The notes under the pieces are model-generated. The model was not told where the DNA came from. It worked only from the letters and a program-made list of their open reading frames with translations, and did no database searches. A program made the translations under genes and the position numbers. From Amyelois transitella (taxonomy: Eukaryota; Arthropoda; Insecta; Lepidoptera; Pyralidae): a DNA stretch of 64,000 bases. Positions 26,851 through 39,000 of this stretch are shown in pieces. The stretch lies in NCBI RefSeq assembly GCF_032362555.1, contig NC_083519.1, positions 6,589,501 through 6,653,500 of the forward strand. The letters run 5' to 3'. The number at the start of each line of letters is the position of its first letter. Within the stretch, counting starts at the first letter, position 1.

Positions 26851-27994
26851 ACTTTAGAAATTTTTACAATAGAAATCAATTTAGAGATAATAATGAATTA
26901 AAGACATAGTTAATGTCATGTTGTTTTCCCACTTAAAAATAGTCAGATCACAATATCAAATGTTCATAGTAGCTATATATGTTTCTATATCAATCAGTTG
27001 GTAGTTTCAATTTAAACAGTAGGTAGACTCTATTGCTGATTCTGAATATGTTTCTAAATCTATTAGTAGCAAGCTTTCAAGACATTTATAGAGTATATAC
27101 TACATCACTAATTACATTTACGGGGTCTATTGAGAATCAGACCGCAAAGCTTTCACGACAGACAGTCGGAAGCAGCGACTTGCCAAAGATTTCGTCAATA
27201 AATAATGAAGTTCGCTTGTATTGTACCTTCTTGTGTCTCGACGATTCAATCTTCTGATTGACGTCACAATGAAAGGGTGTGATCTTAATGTAGCTGTATA
27301 AAATAAATTCATAATAAATAACAAACTCGATTATTCTTTTAAATGATATTACTACTTTGTAATCTATCCTCTCTAAAAACCAACTGAAACTGCAATTTAT
27401 AAAAGTTAATTAAAACTGCACATTTTTGAATAAAATACAGACCTTATAATATTTACGGATCTATTTATGTAAATTAATTAATATAAAGCACTCTTTAACA
27501 TTTAACAATAAAGAGCTTGTTTTGTCCTCATTAGATATGTATATTGGGGCACAAAACAATGTTATTTTTTTTTTTCTAAGTAGACAGTTTTGACATTTCT
27601 TACTTATCATAATATTGTTAAATGTCGAACATAACGTTATTACTTATCAAGATAATTCGCTCAATTCCACTTGGCCAGATTCTCTCCATTAGACCTTTCA
27701 TTAGCGACGATTGGAGAAATTAAAAGCTTATGGTTTAATTATGTTAATTTCTAAGTTCATTCCATCCGCATCACACTCAATGTGAAGTGGCCATAATTTT
27801 TACTCCTTTTTTGCACTTGTTACATACTTATAGACATTCACTCACATCACATATTCATACGGTTTTATCTCATATATCCATTAGCTGCTAGCCATAAGAA
27901 TCAGTACCACAGTGATAGGATTTTATATTTACAATTCGGAATCATTTCTCTTAATATTCCGATTTCCATAGTTCTATCCTTGGGCCAAGCAACT

Positions 27995-28052
27995 GAACTG
28001 CCTTTTGATGTCTGTTGGCTCTGTTTACCCCGTGGGGACGTAGATGTGATTA
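27995..28052 (-). repeat. SINE-like repeat, copy 8 (head only)
   Basis: Reverse-strand head with 'tctgttggctctgtttaccc' and 'gacgtagatgtgatt'. Confidence 0.6.
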
Positions 28053-29072
28053 AATGCTATGTTTCCATAGTTACGGTAGTGTTAGTAAGTCTATAAGCGC
28101 TGTGAATATTATGTCAGCTGCTTTTATTCCCGCTCAGATTGTAAAAGTCAATCAAGGGAAATTATGAGTTTGGCATTCCTCTTTTAAAAGTAAATCAAGT
28201 ATGCAATTAATATTTTTTAATTATATCAACTTAAAACAATTAGAACCTAGTACTCAGTTTAAAACAGTAATTCTTTGAATGCCAACCGAACAATAAATTG
28301 AATCATCATATTCGATCTGAGATGGTTCATTGATACGCTAACCAAAATTATTTTAGTGTATCTTCAAAAGGTAAATACATCATTATGTTCTGATATTCTA
28401 CCCATTATTCGATATGCCTATTGTGGTTTCAGTTGAATGAACAAAAAGACATGGAGTCGTACTTGTAATTTTCTGTTCATAGTGTGTTATTTTGTGATGA
28501 AGAGGGTCGTTGTCAGGCAGAAATTTTAAACGTTGCCTTTTATGTACATGTACATGATACATCTATTGAAACTTACATGTTGCTTTCTTCTTTCAAAGAC
28601 CTTGTTGGTCAAAGTCAACACTACGGATACCTCGGAATTAGAGGACATATTGTTGAATTAAAAATTTAATAAGATGTATACCTACATATCCGCATAAATT
28701 CCGCCTCTTATCCGCATGTTTACATATTATGTAGATATATGTAAGTATCACGTCTTTACATATGCGGATAGCTGGGACAAACTAATAAATTATTAAGATA
28801 TATATTTTCTTCATATTCGTATTTCGATACTTCTTGCCACTAATTTACCAATCCATCTTATTTTCATCCACATAGCATTGTCGCTATATCTCCAAATATG
28901 TATATACCGCCGCTATGTGTCTTTCCACTCCGCACTTAAATTTTAACTCCGCAACCAATTAAAATGTTCTCATGAATATTACTACGTCAAGTAATTGTTC
29001 TTAATTGCAGCGGCCATATCCGAGAGACGAGGCAATAAGGGAACTGAAGAAAGAGTAATAAAATAAATTGTA

Positions 29073-29132
29073 ATGCTGAAGCTCCACAGATTACGAAGGT
29101 TTAACGCCTCGTAATTAGAACGAGCTTCAGTG
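29073..29132 (+). other. Two-block hairpin
   Basis: A 9-base arm at 29076-29084 pairs perfectly with 29122-29130, extendable by wobble pairs. A 7-base inner arm at 29090-29096 pairs perfectly with 29109-29115. A 5/6-base internal loop separates the blocks, and the terminal loop is 12 bases. It is not in a recognised repeat. It could be a structured RNA or chance. Confidence 0.35.
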
Positions 29133-29770
29133 GAACGCTCATTACATTTCCATTTCTACGACCGATACGTAAACACACTGAAACGGGTAAGTACCTATCG
29201 TGAAAAAGCATTGTTAGTAGAGAATTTATCTTTTGCAATGAAATTGGTATTTCAACCAGTTGGGTAATGTGTGGTTTGTATCGTTATTATTTGTTTAATG
29301 AACGGGTAGCCATAGTAGACTTTTTTCTATGACTAATGGCCATCTTAAGAACAAAAATCCTACGATGAATTTAACACAATGATTCTGCAATAAGCTACGA
29401 AGTGCTCATAATCAGTTATACCGACTATTTTCGATGTACTGAACATTACAAATTGCTTATAAATACTACAAAATATGTACCTACAGTAAAATATTGCGTT
29501 GTATTAACAACGCAATTGTAACTATTGGACTACATTTATAGAATTTCCAGTAAACGATAACATGCGCGAGCGAACCCCGGGGTAAAGCTAGTATCTTATT
29601 AACAAGTAAAATACTCCAATCTTCTCTTTATTTAAATATCAGTACACTTTTATCACTTTCTACCATATTTAACGAAAGTGTTATTATGAATTTGTTTTTA
29701 AAACTCAGAATTAGATACCAACAAAATTTATCCGTTCGTTTTGTAAGAAATTTCATACATACATTTACAT

Positions 29771-29890
29771 ATAGTCACGTCAATATCCCTTGCGGGGTAG
29801 ACAGGGCCAACAGTCTTGAAAAGACTGATAGGCCACGTTCTCCTTTTTGGCTTGATGATAGAATTGAGATTCAAATAGTGACAGAATGAA
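29771..29890 (+). repeat. SINE-like repeat, copy 9 (5' half)
   Basis: Clean 5' half: 'tatcccttgcggggtagaca', 'cttgaaaagactgatagg' and 'gagattcaaatagtgacag', preceded by a short 'catacatacat' run. It lies just upstream of the channel gene. Confidence 0.8.
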
Positions 29891-30006
29891 TATACTATAT
29901 CAAATTTCAAAATTCTACATATAGTTCAAATCTGAATTCTGATAGTAATAAAATCATGTACTTAAAAATATTTTTTTATTATTCTTTCATCAGATCGTAT
30001 AAACAA

Positions 30007-33000
30007 ATGAAAATAGTCATGAAAAAACTAACAAAGGTTAAAAGGAAACAGTTCCAAAGGAAACGCGATAACGTGTGGAGGAGCAGGAACAAACAAATCA
30101 GGGATTATTTACGAGGAGAATTGCGTAGTTGCTATACGCAGGGACTGCCTTACATTGTCGACACGGAGATCCACTGGATTGAGAGGTAAATACTTTATCA
30201 TACATGGGACAAATCACACAGATTGAGTTAGTCCCAAAGTAGTTCGAGACTTAATGGGATTCTTACTCAACGATGCTACCTACTTATATTTAATTATAAA
30301 AACTTAAATAGATAAACATCCAAGACCAAGGCTTATCAGAAAAAGATCGTATTCCATCTTGACCAGACCTGGTTTCGAACCCCGGGACCTTTTGATTCAG
30401 AAGCGAGAATCCGACAATTTCATCAAACAGGTCGTAAGTAGTAACAGGCCGATACTGGCTTGAAAAAAAATATATTCTCAATTTAGAAAAATAATTCTTG
30501 GTAGGTAGGTACCTACCACCAACCTTAGATAGAGTTCTACTTAATTAAAATGGTACCAACTTCGTATAGCCAATTGATTATCTTTATTAGACACTACATT
30601 CTCAAATCAAATAATTGTTAATGGTAAGCTCTTTACTTAAAAGTTCTACTTGATTTACTTGATTCGATAGCTTGGTAGTTAATTACTGTCATAAATGGGA
30701 CGAGAAGAGAACAAATATGATTTTCCAATACATCTACATACGTACTTATTTCAGGTTATTTTGGATATGCAGCTTTATATGCAGCCTCGGTCTGGTGGGT
30801 TCGCTGATCGCGTCACAATATGAGAGATATTTTGTGAGTTTTTGTATAATAATAAATAATAAATTGTATCGTATATTTTGAAAAATGGAACAAGTCACAA
30901 AATAAAATTAAAAAACCGGCCAAGTGCGGTTCGCACTTACCTACACAATAAGGGTTCCATACAATCATTTAAGTATGTATTTAAAAAAAATCTTTTATTA
31001 TAATTATATTTATAAAGTTTTAATATTTATTATTATATTAACAATTTTAAAGAAAGATCCCGTAGTGATGGGTTTGGAAATAGATTACTTTAACTGGAAC
31101 ATATCTTACCCGGCTATAACGCTGTGTGCAGACGACGTGTTGGATGAAGAGGACCTACAAAATTTAGCCAAGTTAGTGTGAATTATTATACATACAGATA
31201 TATAATCACGTCCTTATCACTCTTTTACTATCTGCTGCGGATAGGAATATTAATAAACACAGATTAAACTATAGAAAGTGTGTAAGAAAAATTATATTCT
31301 TCAGTAGTTTCTGTTTGGCAAAAATTGGAACCAATATATACTAAATCATTTTAGTTTCCAGATTGCATTCCGAATATTTTAGGCGTTCCACTCTGCCTCA
31401 CTAGAGGAGCGTCATTGTAGGCCAAACTGGAATTAACTGTTTTTTAATCATTTGAATTGGAATAATAAATAATCTTATATTTATTCCGATTTGTTTCTTA
31501 TTTTGTCATTGCTATTTGCACTTTTTTACTAATAGTTCACTAGAGTACGCCCGCAGCTCCACCCGCGTTCAAATTCCCGCTCATTCCCGCGGGAATTTTG
31601 GAAATTCTTTCTTAGCATATCCCTTCGGGCCAGTAGTTTGGGATGTACATTGATAGAGCAGTCTTCAGCGTACATTGATAGACCAGTCAATCACCTTTGC
31701 GTTTTATTTAACACTAGCGGCCCGCCCCGGCTTCGCACGGGTGGACATATTTTTGTGTTTTATATTTTGAAATAAACAAAGAGTAAAAACAAATTTATGC
31801 CTATGTCACTTTTGAAGGTCTATTCTATATTTGTGCCAAATTTTATCAAAATCGAACCAGTAGTTTTTGAGTTTATTCCACACAAACATACAAAAATACA
31901 AATCTTTCCTCTTTATTATTAGTGTGGATGTGGATGTGGATTATTAGTGTGGATAATAGATACACTAAATTGTTATCTAGTGATTTCAGCGAAATCGAGG
32001 AAAATACAGAAACGAATTTAACGGACGCTTTGAAAACGTTGGCAACTTTAACATTGAATAATATAGACAACCTGGACTTAATTACTTTCAACGATAACAT
32101 ATTTTCTAAGGTAAATTAAATTTAGTTTGTACATTATTTTACGTAGGTAGGTGGACCAGAAGCTTTGATAACAACTCTAGGAATAAATTTAACAGTCTAT
32201 CGAGGCTTTGATTTAGATAGACCGGTATTGGTGCGGAAGCTAATCAGTTTCAGTTACTCTTATAAAAACTAATAAAATTTAGTTTTCATGGAAACTCGAA
32301 TAAAATTCCAATACTTTAAATTCCTTGGAAAAGAGTACTTATTGCAATAAGGTGGCTTTTGTTTTTCATACAATTTAAGGAATATTTTTAATTTTTTCCT
32401 AGATTTTGTGTGCAACAAATGGAGTTTCATTTATCTATACCTACATGTAATAAAACAGAAAAAATATTTTGTCTGTACATTTAGTATTTTTGACTGAAAT
32501 GGATAGAGGGACACTTAGAATGAATAAAAAAAGCAAAAATATATTTTTTTTAATTTCTTGTCTGTCTGTATGTATGATCACTAGAGATCGGATATTCGGA
32601 TGCATATTTACCTAAAGTTGGGGTGTTTGGTTAGTATGGAACGTATTTCTGTACCTCAAAAATTCCGGGATTCGGCATTGATACACCTAATGTCCTAATG
32701 ACATGACATTTGAGTGAACTAAAGGCATAAGTTTGCCTGCAAATAAGTTGCGAAATTTAAAATTCAAAGTCATTTATCATTGTACGACAGCATAATACCT
32801 GTAACATATAAATATAAGTGAAAATCAGTTTGATAATATTCTGGTTTTGCCGCACATAACATGCGTAATTCTCACGTAAAAAGATTTTTGGTTTGTTAGT
32901 CTACTTTAGTACCTTGTGGTACCAATACAAAAAAGAATAGGACCACTCCATCTCTTTCCCATGGATGTCTTAAAAGACGACTAAAGGATAGGCTTACAAA

Positions 33001-36000
33001 TTTGGGATTCTTTTTTAGGCGATGGGCGAGCAACCTATCACTACTCGGTCTACCCCGCAAGGGATATAGACGTGACCATATGTAATATGTAGATATGTAT
33101 GTGGTCAACTTTAATTTCGACCTCGATGGTCCAGTGGTTGGTGCGTGATACTGTGAAGTTGGCGTCCAAGTTCGAACCCCAACAAAAATATTTTTTTTAA
33201 TAATAAAATATTTTTGTGTTGTTTGAATATTTTATTAAAAAAAACTGAAAATCAAAATACTACATATGTATAATAAAACGGTAAAAATATGTTGTCTGTA
33301 CATTTAGTATTTTGCCTGAAACGGATAGAGAATTAATTTTTTTTACATTTTTGTCTGTCTGTATCTGACTGTATGATTAAGATTCAACTCGAAATTTACG
33401 CGGACGAAGTCGCGGACAACAGCTAGTTCTTTCATATTTTGAAATTTGATTTACTTATTCTTCATATTACAGGAATTTATAGACCCACGTGACTTTAGAG
33501 CATTATCATCTTTATTGATAAAGAAATTTAGTAACGATTGCTTGACCACGAGCACCAACTGGCCAATCTCGGTCAACTCTGTCTTGACCGAAGTAGGGAT
33601 GTGCCACGTTCTCAATTCAAATGTCGCTGTTTATGATGATCCCTCGTAAGTACGACTGCCTAAATCTCTGTATTCTGTGGTTTTTTATGCTACCTACTGA
33701 AAAAGAAACCTCTTTTAGTAGTAAAACTATGTAGGTACCTACCTACGCTCACACTCACAACATCAACATTTGCAATCATTTTCAAATGATATCTACATAT
33801 AAGAATTTTGATAAAATTTTCCAAAAACTTTCGTGTATTTTAGGGAATTTTATCAAAATTTATGCATAGGTACATCTGAAGCTGATCGTTTGTAAGTTTA
33901 AGTTTAGGTACAAAGACATTATGGTGTTAGACAATGCTCTTTCATCTTGGGCGTTCCAAGTTGTATCCTCCGCCACTATATTATATTTCGGAGCCTGGGA
34001 TCCGCTTTAGTAGTACAGCGTCTCGGTTTTAAGACCATTGTCCAATTGCCAGTATTTCTTCGGACTGTCAATGCGACTGCACCTCCGAGGTGTTTTTGAA
34101 AAACTCCATCAATTTATGCGATTTTTTTTCCTTTGTTTTAGTGTATCGGAAGAACAACTAATTCCTTACGAGAAAACCAACATTGATCTGTCCGTTTATG
34201 ACAAGGACTTCTTTATTCAACTTTTGGATTATGCTAAGGAGTTCAAGGTTTATTTACTCTCGAATAATACATAATTCTTTACTATAAGACATATATATAT
34301 ACCAACAGCACAGATAGGTTAATAATCCTTAGGTACAGTTATTTGCTCCACAAGCTAAATCAGCTGAGAAACAAAACAAAGGTATTCCCTAATGCTGAAT
34401 GGTTGCAGTATGTGGATACATCTTCTTAAAACATAAATTTTTGGTTTTGGGCGAGTCTTTTAGTGCATAGAAAGGGACTAAGACGTATGTATCTTTACGT
34501 TGTTAGGGATGACGTTTTTGTAGATTAATAAGAACACAACTTATTTCTAGCTCTTCATCCACCACCCTGACGAGGTTATTCTCGCCACCTCTCCTTCCTA
34601 CCAAATTGGTAGAAGTTACACGTCCTTAGCGGTGAAAGTCTGGAGCACCCGTGTGACAGACTTGGTTCACTATTTTTATCAGAGATACAGAAAGTGCAGG
34701 TAACATCCATGTGTAATTATCGTGTGGTTCCCGGCACTTAAAAATAGGACCACTCTATCTCTTTCCCATGGATGTCCTAAAAACGACTAAGGTATTAGGC
34801 ATATTTATTAAATGCAGCTTTTACCATGATCCAATATGGGTTGGATGGTCCATACAACGGTTACGAAGGTCAGGCGGGAGTCGCTTCAATTCAAAACCTG
34901 TCTTCAATCCAGGATCATGGTCAGAAGGAGCAACCCGGGCTCCTATCCATGGTGAGAATATAACTAGAATTATCGCCCGGACGAAGAATCCATGTGAATC
35001 CACTTGGATGCTTCTTGCGCCCTCTCGATCTCAATGATCGAATATAAAATATATAGATTTTCGGTGTTACATACGTGTAAAAATTAGACTTACTTTATAA
35101 GTAGTAGAGACCCCGGGCAGAAGGTGAGGACGCAACAGGCACTAACGCCGGGTGGATGATGATTATTTTAAAATTGAGCTTCATTTCTTTTTCAGGTTTT
35201 TAGACGAACCAATAAGTAAAAGATATCCTGTTTATTCTTACAACCATTGTCTTTTGGAATGTAGAATTCGCATGATGTTGAAACTATGCAGATGCGTTCC
35301 GCACTTTTACAAATATCTATGTAAGTAATTATTTTTAACTTATGATTGCCCGGTGTTCAATCAAACCCTTATCTGTAAAACTAAATTGCCAATTTGAACT
35401 ACTTCACTGCGACATAAACTTTTTATTAGTGTAGTGGCACTAATCCACTTAAAAAAAGGAAACCTATATTTCCCGTACAGAAAGACTTTGATACCTACAT
35501 TTCCTATATTTATCAGCTCACGAGGAAGTATGTGATCTAAAACGGCTCAAATGTATAAAGGAATATAAAAACGAATTAATGAAATTATCAACATCTGAGA
35601 GGACATGGAAAAGATTCGCAAACAAAGATGATTTGCCGAAATCGCCGCGTGACTGCAACTGTCCAAGTAGCTGCGAATCAGATGTTTATCTGAAGGACGT
35701 CGAAACAGTTTTGCTGGGGCAGGAAAATGACAGAGTAAGGATCAGTATAACCTCGTTCCCGAAGATTCGAGTAATGCGGGACGTTATTTTTAGCATCTAC
35801 GATATTATTTGTAAGTACCTTTGCTAACCAGGTCCTTTAAAACGAATGAAAAAAATTAATATTTCAATCTTCAATTTCTTTTTCTTATTGCAGTGAGAGG
35901 ATTTGGCGTTATGAATCTAATAATGGGCACATCAGCAATTTCTTTGATGGAGTTAATATTAATTATTACGAAAATAATTGTACTGAGAATAATAACTTCA

Positions 36001-36057
36001 ATCGAACTTGGGATAAACTATCTGTGTTGTCAATTCAGGGGCAATACAAAAAAGTAA
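30007..36057 (+). CDS. Pickpocket-like DEG/ENaC sodium channel, complete
   Basis: Ten exons: 30007-30185, 30755-30833, 31053-31171, 31990-32110, 33473-33645, 34142-34247, 34551-34699, 35196-35320, 35517-35810 and 35894-36057. All are GT-AG and in phase, giving 502 codons. TM1 follows the exon 1/2 join ('RLFWICSFICSLGLVG'). The large extracellular domain has 'TEVGMCHVLNS', 'HHPDEV', 'CLLECRIRMMLKLCRCVPHF' and 'CNCPSSCESDVY', as in insect ppk proteins. Exon 10 carries TM2 with 'GTS' at residues 460-462, matching the GxS selectivity filter. Pickpockets are trimeric amiloride-type sodium channels in sensory or epithelial cells. The usual N-terminal His-Gly gating motif reads Gln-Gly (45-46). The start is uncertain: 30019 and 29956 are in frame, and a pyrimidine-rich acceptor-like site just before 30007 allows an upstream exon. 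The exon 4 acceptor could also be 31948 or 31981. AATAAA lies at 36096. Confidence 0.88.
30357..30440 (-). repeat. tRNA-like fragment, possible SINE head
   Basis: On the minus strand it contains 'ggggttcgaaacc', a fit to the Pol III B box. It is preceded by 'tctgaatcaaaaggtccc', wording like tRNA-derived insect SINEs. No acceptable A box or cloverleaf is visible. It lies in channel intron 1. Confidence 0.35.
30905..30962 (+). repeat. Dispersed repeat, 'aaaaaccggccaagtgcg' family
   Basis: The block 'aaaaaccggccaagtgcggt' followed by 'agggttccata' is a repeat terminus I recognise from many insect genomes. It stands about 90 bp before the exon 3 acceptor of the channel gene. Confidence 0.6.
31538..31705 (+). 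repeat. Relative of the 24000-24630 repeat
   Basis: Shares 'gaattttggaaattctttct'-type wording, 'ccagtagtttgggatgtaca' and a duplicated 'gtacattgatag' segment. It is in channel intron 3. Confidence 0.5.
31711..31923 (+). repeat. Dispersed repeat, 'cccgccccggcttcgcacgg' family
   Basis: Starts 'actagcggcccgccccggct' and ends 'aatctttcctctttattatt'+'ag'. A 'tgtgga' microrepeat follows. A second member starts at 50650. Its end lies 24 to 66 bp before the candidate acceptors of channel exon 4. Confidence 0.65.
32443..32580 (+). repeat. Direct repeat, left copy (channel intron 4)
   Basis: Shares 'taataaaac', 'ttgtctgtacatttagtatt', 'ggatagag' and a 'ttgtctgtctgtatg'-type block with 33261-33430, about 820 bp downstream in the same intron and orientation. 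Confidence 0.6.
32918..33083 (-). repeat. SINE-like repeat, copy 10 (internally deleted)
   Basis: Reverse-strand copy in channel intron 4 from 'ggaccactccatctctttcc' to 'ctaccccgcaagggatatag'. The segment between the 'aacctatcactac' and 'tcggtctacc' blocks has been deleted. Confidence 0.8.
33118..33190 (+). repeat. tRNA-derived sequence with A and B boxes
   Basis: 'tggtccagtgg' fits the Pol III A-box consensus, and 'agttcgaacccc' about 45 bases later fits the B box but for one base. An A-rich tract follows. This looks like a tRNA-related SINE head or a decayed tRNA copy. I cannot fold a convincing acceptor stem, so it is not called a tRNA gene. Confidence 0.5.
33261..33430 (+). repeat. Direct repeat, right copy, TE terminus
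   Basis: Same blocks as 32443-32580, then 'tttacgcggacgaagtcgcg' and 'gacaacagctagtt', a lepidopteran repeat terminus I recognise. It ends about 43 bp before channel exon 5. Confidence 0.6.
34723..34802 (-). repeat. SINE-like repeat, copy 11 (3' end only)
   Basis: Reverse-strand terminus: 'gtggttcccggcac', 'ggaccactctatctctttcc', 'catggatgtcctaa'. It lies in channel intron 7, directly before another repeat. Confidence 0.75.
34803..34960 (+). repeat. Dispersed repeat copy, 'catgatcc..tatgggtt' family
   Basis: Best preserved of three copies: 'gatccaatatgggttggatg', 'gaaggtcaggcgggagtcgc', 'caatccaggatcatggtcag' and 'gctcctatcc'. It lies in channel intron 7. The overlapping 89-codon frame is repeat sequence. 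Confidence 0.55.
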
Positions 36058-39000
36058 ACAGAAGCTTTATTTATAATCTTTATTTCGATTTTTAAAATAA
36101 AGAAAATAGTCAACTTTCGAAGTCTTCTGTCTTCACTCTTCAGTCGGACAAGACCACTCGCACCTGGGAAGAAAATATTATTATAAAAATTTTCGTTAAT
36201 TTAAAATAAATTAGATATACTTTAAAAATAATTTTCTGATTACCCGCGCATATTTTCAAAGTTGTAACAGGTTTCTAATTTATTATACGTATCTTAGGAA
36301 AGATATTTTAAACCGACGAGCATTTAGCTGAAACAAAAGAATGCAGGGACCATGGCAAGTGGAAAGTTGTCGGTTCTGTAACTCAATTTACCTGAGATGT
36401 CGCTACTTCTTGCTTACAGCGAGCAGAAGAATGCATTCTTCTGCGAGTTACAATGTGAATGTAATTTATTTGAATCTGAAATGAAAAAATAAACTAAATA
36501 TTTTTATAATTTAAAAAATACATAAATACAAAATTATTAAAATTAAATGGAAAAAATAAAGTGAAAAAACATAAGCAAATCGAATATTTCACAACCTGCT
36601 TTAAGTATGTAAATTATATTAGAAATTTATATAATAAAAATTCTAATTTATATTTAATGTTTGAAAAGAAAATTCCAGCGAAAAGGGTCTTTTGTAATTA
36701 ATATTTAAGAAAACGATATTTTTTAATAAATTAAATAAATTTGTCAAATACCTTTACGACTCAGCTACAAATCGCGCAACACATTTCTTGTTTCTTTCAC
36801 GAAACTTGATTCGTCACATTTAAGCCATTGCGTACCCTGAAAAATATGAAGTTACTGTTACAATGGGCACATTAAACACTCATAATACCAAGTACATATC
36901 GACGTAGTCTATTTTTCTTAAGAACTTATTTATTTACGCCAAGAGCCCACAACACCTTAACTTTATGCAGCATCGATATCGACAAAACGTTAAGGTGACA
37001 ACCGACGCAACTATTCGTCATGCTACTCGTAAACGTACGAATCCAAGGACTTGCGACGTTTTACAGACAGCACTCGAACATACGATAGGCATGTCCGTAC
37101 AATAAACATGGTGTTACAAACTTGTCCAATCCATAATTGGAAAACATTCGAAACCCCATGCAACTCTCACAAATGTCAAAAAATCTTTCAATGACTAAAC
37201 AACTTACCAGAAGTATCAGTCGGAATATCCAAACCCAGGCGATAGACGCAGCAGTGAAAGCCGCCGTCTCAAAATATCGCTCTTCAAAAGACACCTTCCA
37301 ACGACGATTAGCTTCTGTGTCTCAAAATTATCAAAATTCCCCAAATTAGATCAGGGAACTCCAAGCCATAACGATATACCGACTCGATCGTAATAGTTGT
37401 TTGAAATTTAAATTGGTCTGCATTATGGTTATCAGGCGAAGAAACTTCCCACACCTCCGTAGTTATGACACCACGAAATTTCATTACATTTTAAGACGCC
37501 TCAATACAAAGAACCTTTATGTACATACAATGTGCAGGATATTACAAAGGATCGCGCACCCTAAGTTTCAATCGGTAGCCGTAGCGTTCCAGCACATTTT
37601 TACACTTCTTTTGATCGCATATGTGTGATGCAATATTATCATTCATACTGATAGACTTGATGGTACGTTATAAAAGAAAAATGGATTACTACAATTACCG
37701 GTGTCTGACAAATTCCTCTCCCAAATTTTTGTTCATTGACAATTGCTGAGTAAAGAGTATCAACTTTGACAAACAATTGAAACGCCGAATAGAGAATATA
37801 CGGCCGGGCGTCGAATCCAAATTTTAACCGAGATTTCATTCAGCCAGAGATTTCGCACAAATTAACCACTATAAAAATAATGAAAATATATTACAATTGT
37901 TGGATTATTCCAATGCCGAAAAGTGGCAAAGCTTGAAGTATTCATCGACAATAAGAGATGATTTCGCTCTTCTTGCTTAACTAGATTATGAGTTATAATA
38001 GACAGGCCACCGATAAAACATGTAATTCTACTGAGATACCAAATTCACACACCACCGTTTTATACTTTTGGACATTTTTTTTTACCTTACTGACCCTTTC
38101 ATTTATATCGTATAGGAGCGTAGCTATCGATACAGTAAAGATAGGCAAACAATAATCATACCAAAAACAGTTTGTTACAAGACGCCGCTTGATAGCATCA
38201 CTTTATCATGCCTTTGTCTTTAACAATTGCCTCAAATTTAGAAGTAATGCTGCCAGCATGCACCATGGTTGGATTGTGACAAAAATTATCAAACCGTCTT
38301 TAATTCATTTTATTATGTACTGATACACAATCAAAGGACACTTAATCTAATTATAAGCTAAAACAAACATTTTACGAATTGTGAATAAGTCAATTTTACT
38401 GGAGATAAGATAAAAATACGATGAAAATAAAATCCAAGAGTTTATCCAGGCGGCTGAGTTATACAAACCCCACAATAGATCGACTTCTATACGACATATT
38501 CCTGAAAAAGATAAAAACAAACAATTTCACTTAATATGCCGCGCTCGCGGTATGTTGCTCAATTTATATGATATCTTTTAGACGATAAATAAAACACGTG
38601 GACAGACAGACCTCTCCTCCTTGTAAAGCTGTTTGTCAAGTCTTTGTATAGACTTCCCACATACACAAAAATTGACACTTAATTCTGTCATAAAACAAAG
38701 TATAGTTCTCATATTAAAACCAGAGGAATCACCATCGTTGCATCCTTAGCGGTGTTCACTATCTTAACGTTGGTGATTCAACGAGGAATGACTTTGACTT
38801 TGATAATTGCGCATTATCTATGACATCCACTTGTGTGACTTATGATCAGTTCTTGATCAATATTTGTTTCGCTTGCAACACATATGCAGAAATCAACAGG
38901 CATAAAGTAAAAGATTCCTAATACTACATCTCGTCTATATAGAAAATGATAGCAGGATAGGTAATTGAAATGCTTATAACAATTAAGAGTGATCAGATCA

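Larger units (their letters stand above)
12970..30006. other. Long gene-poor region
   Basis: About 17 kb without an exon chain I can support. Frames longer than 60 codons (for example at 17032-17379, 21108-21518 and 23943-24224) lack protein-family motifs, and several overlap repeats. The region holds SINE-like copies, LINE tails, a 0.6 kb repeat with an internal duplication at 24000-24630, a structured hairpin at 29073-29132 and a less AT-rich stretch at about 25920-26330 of unknown meaning. Confidence 0.55.

Noticed and set aside
36778-36838. Possible last coding exon of the hnRNP M-like gene
   Set aside because: It would end RRM3 with unrelated residues. The exon at 39268-39213 completes the RRM with 'RIDGRTIDVR', so this site can only be UTR.
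37061-37349. Overlapping frames on both strands (77 and 70 codons)
   Set aside because: Neither has a recognisable domain. The plus frame is Ser/Gln-rich, and no exon join to a neighbour keeps phase.
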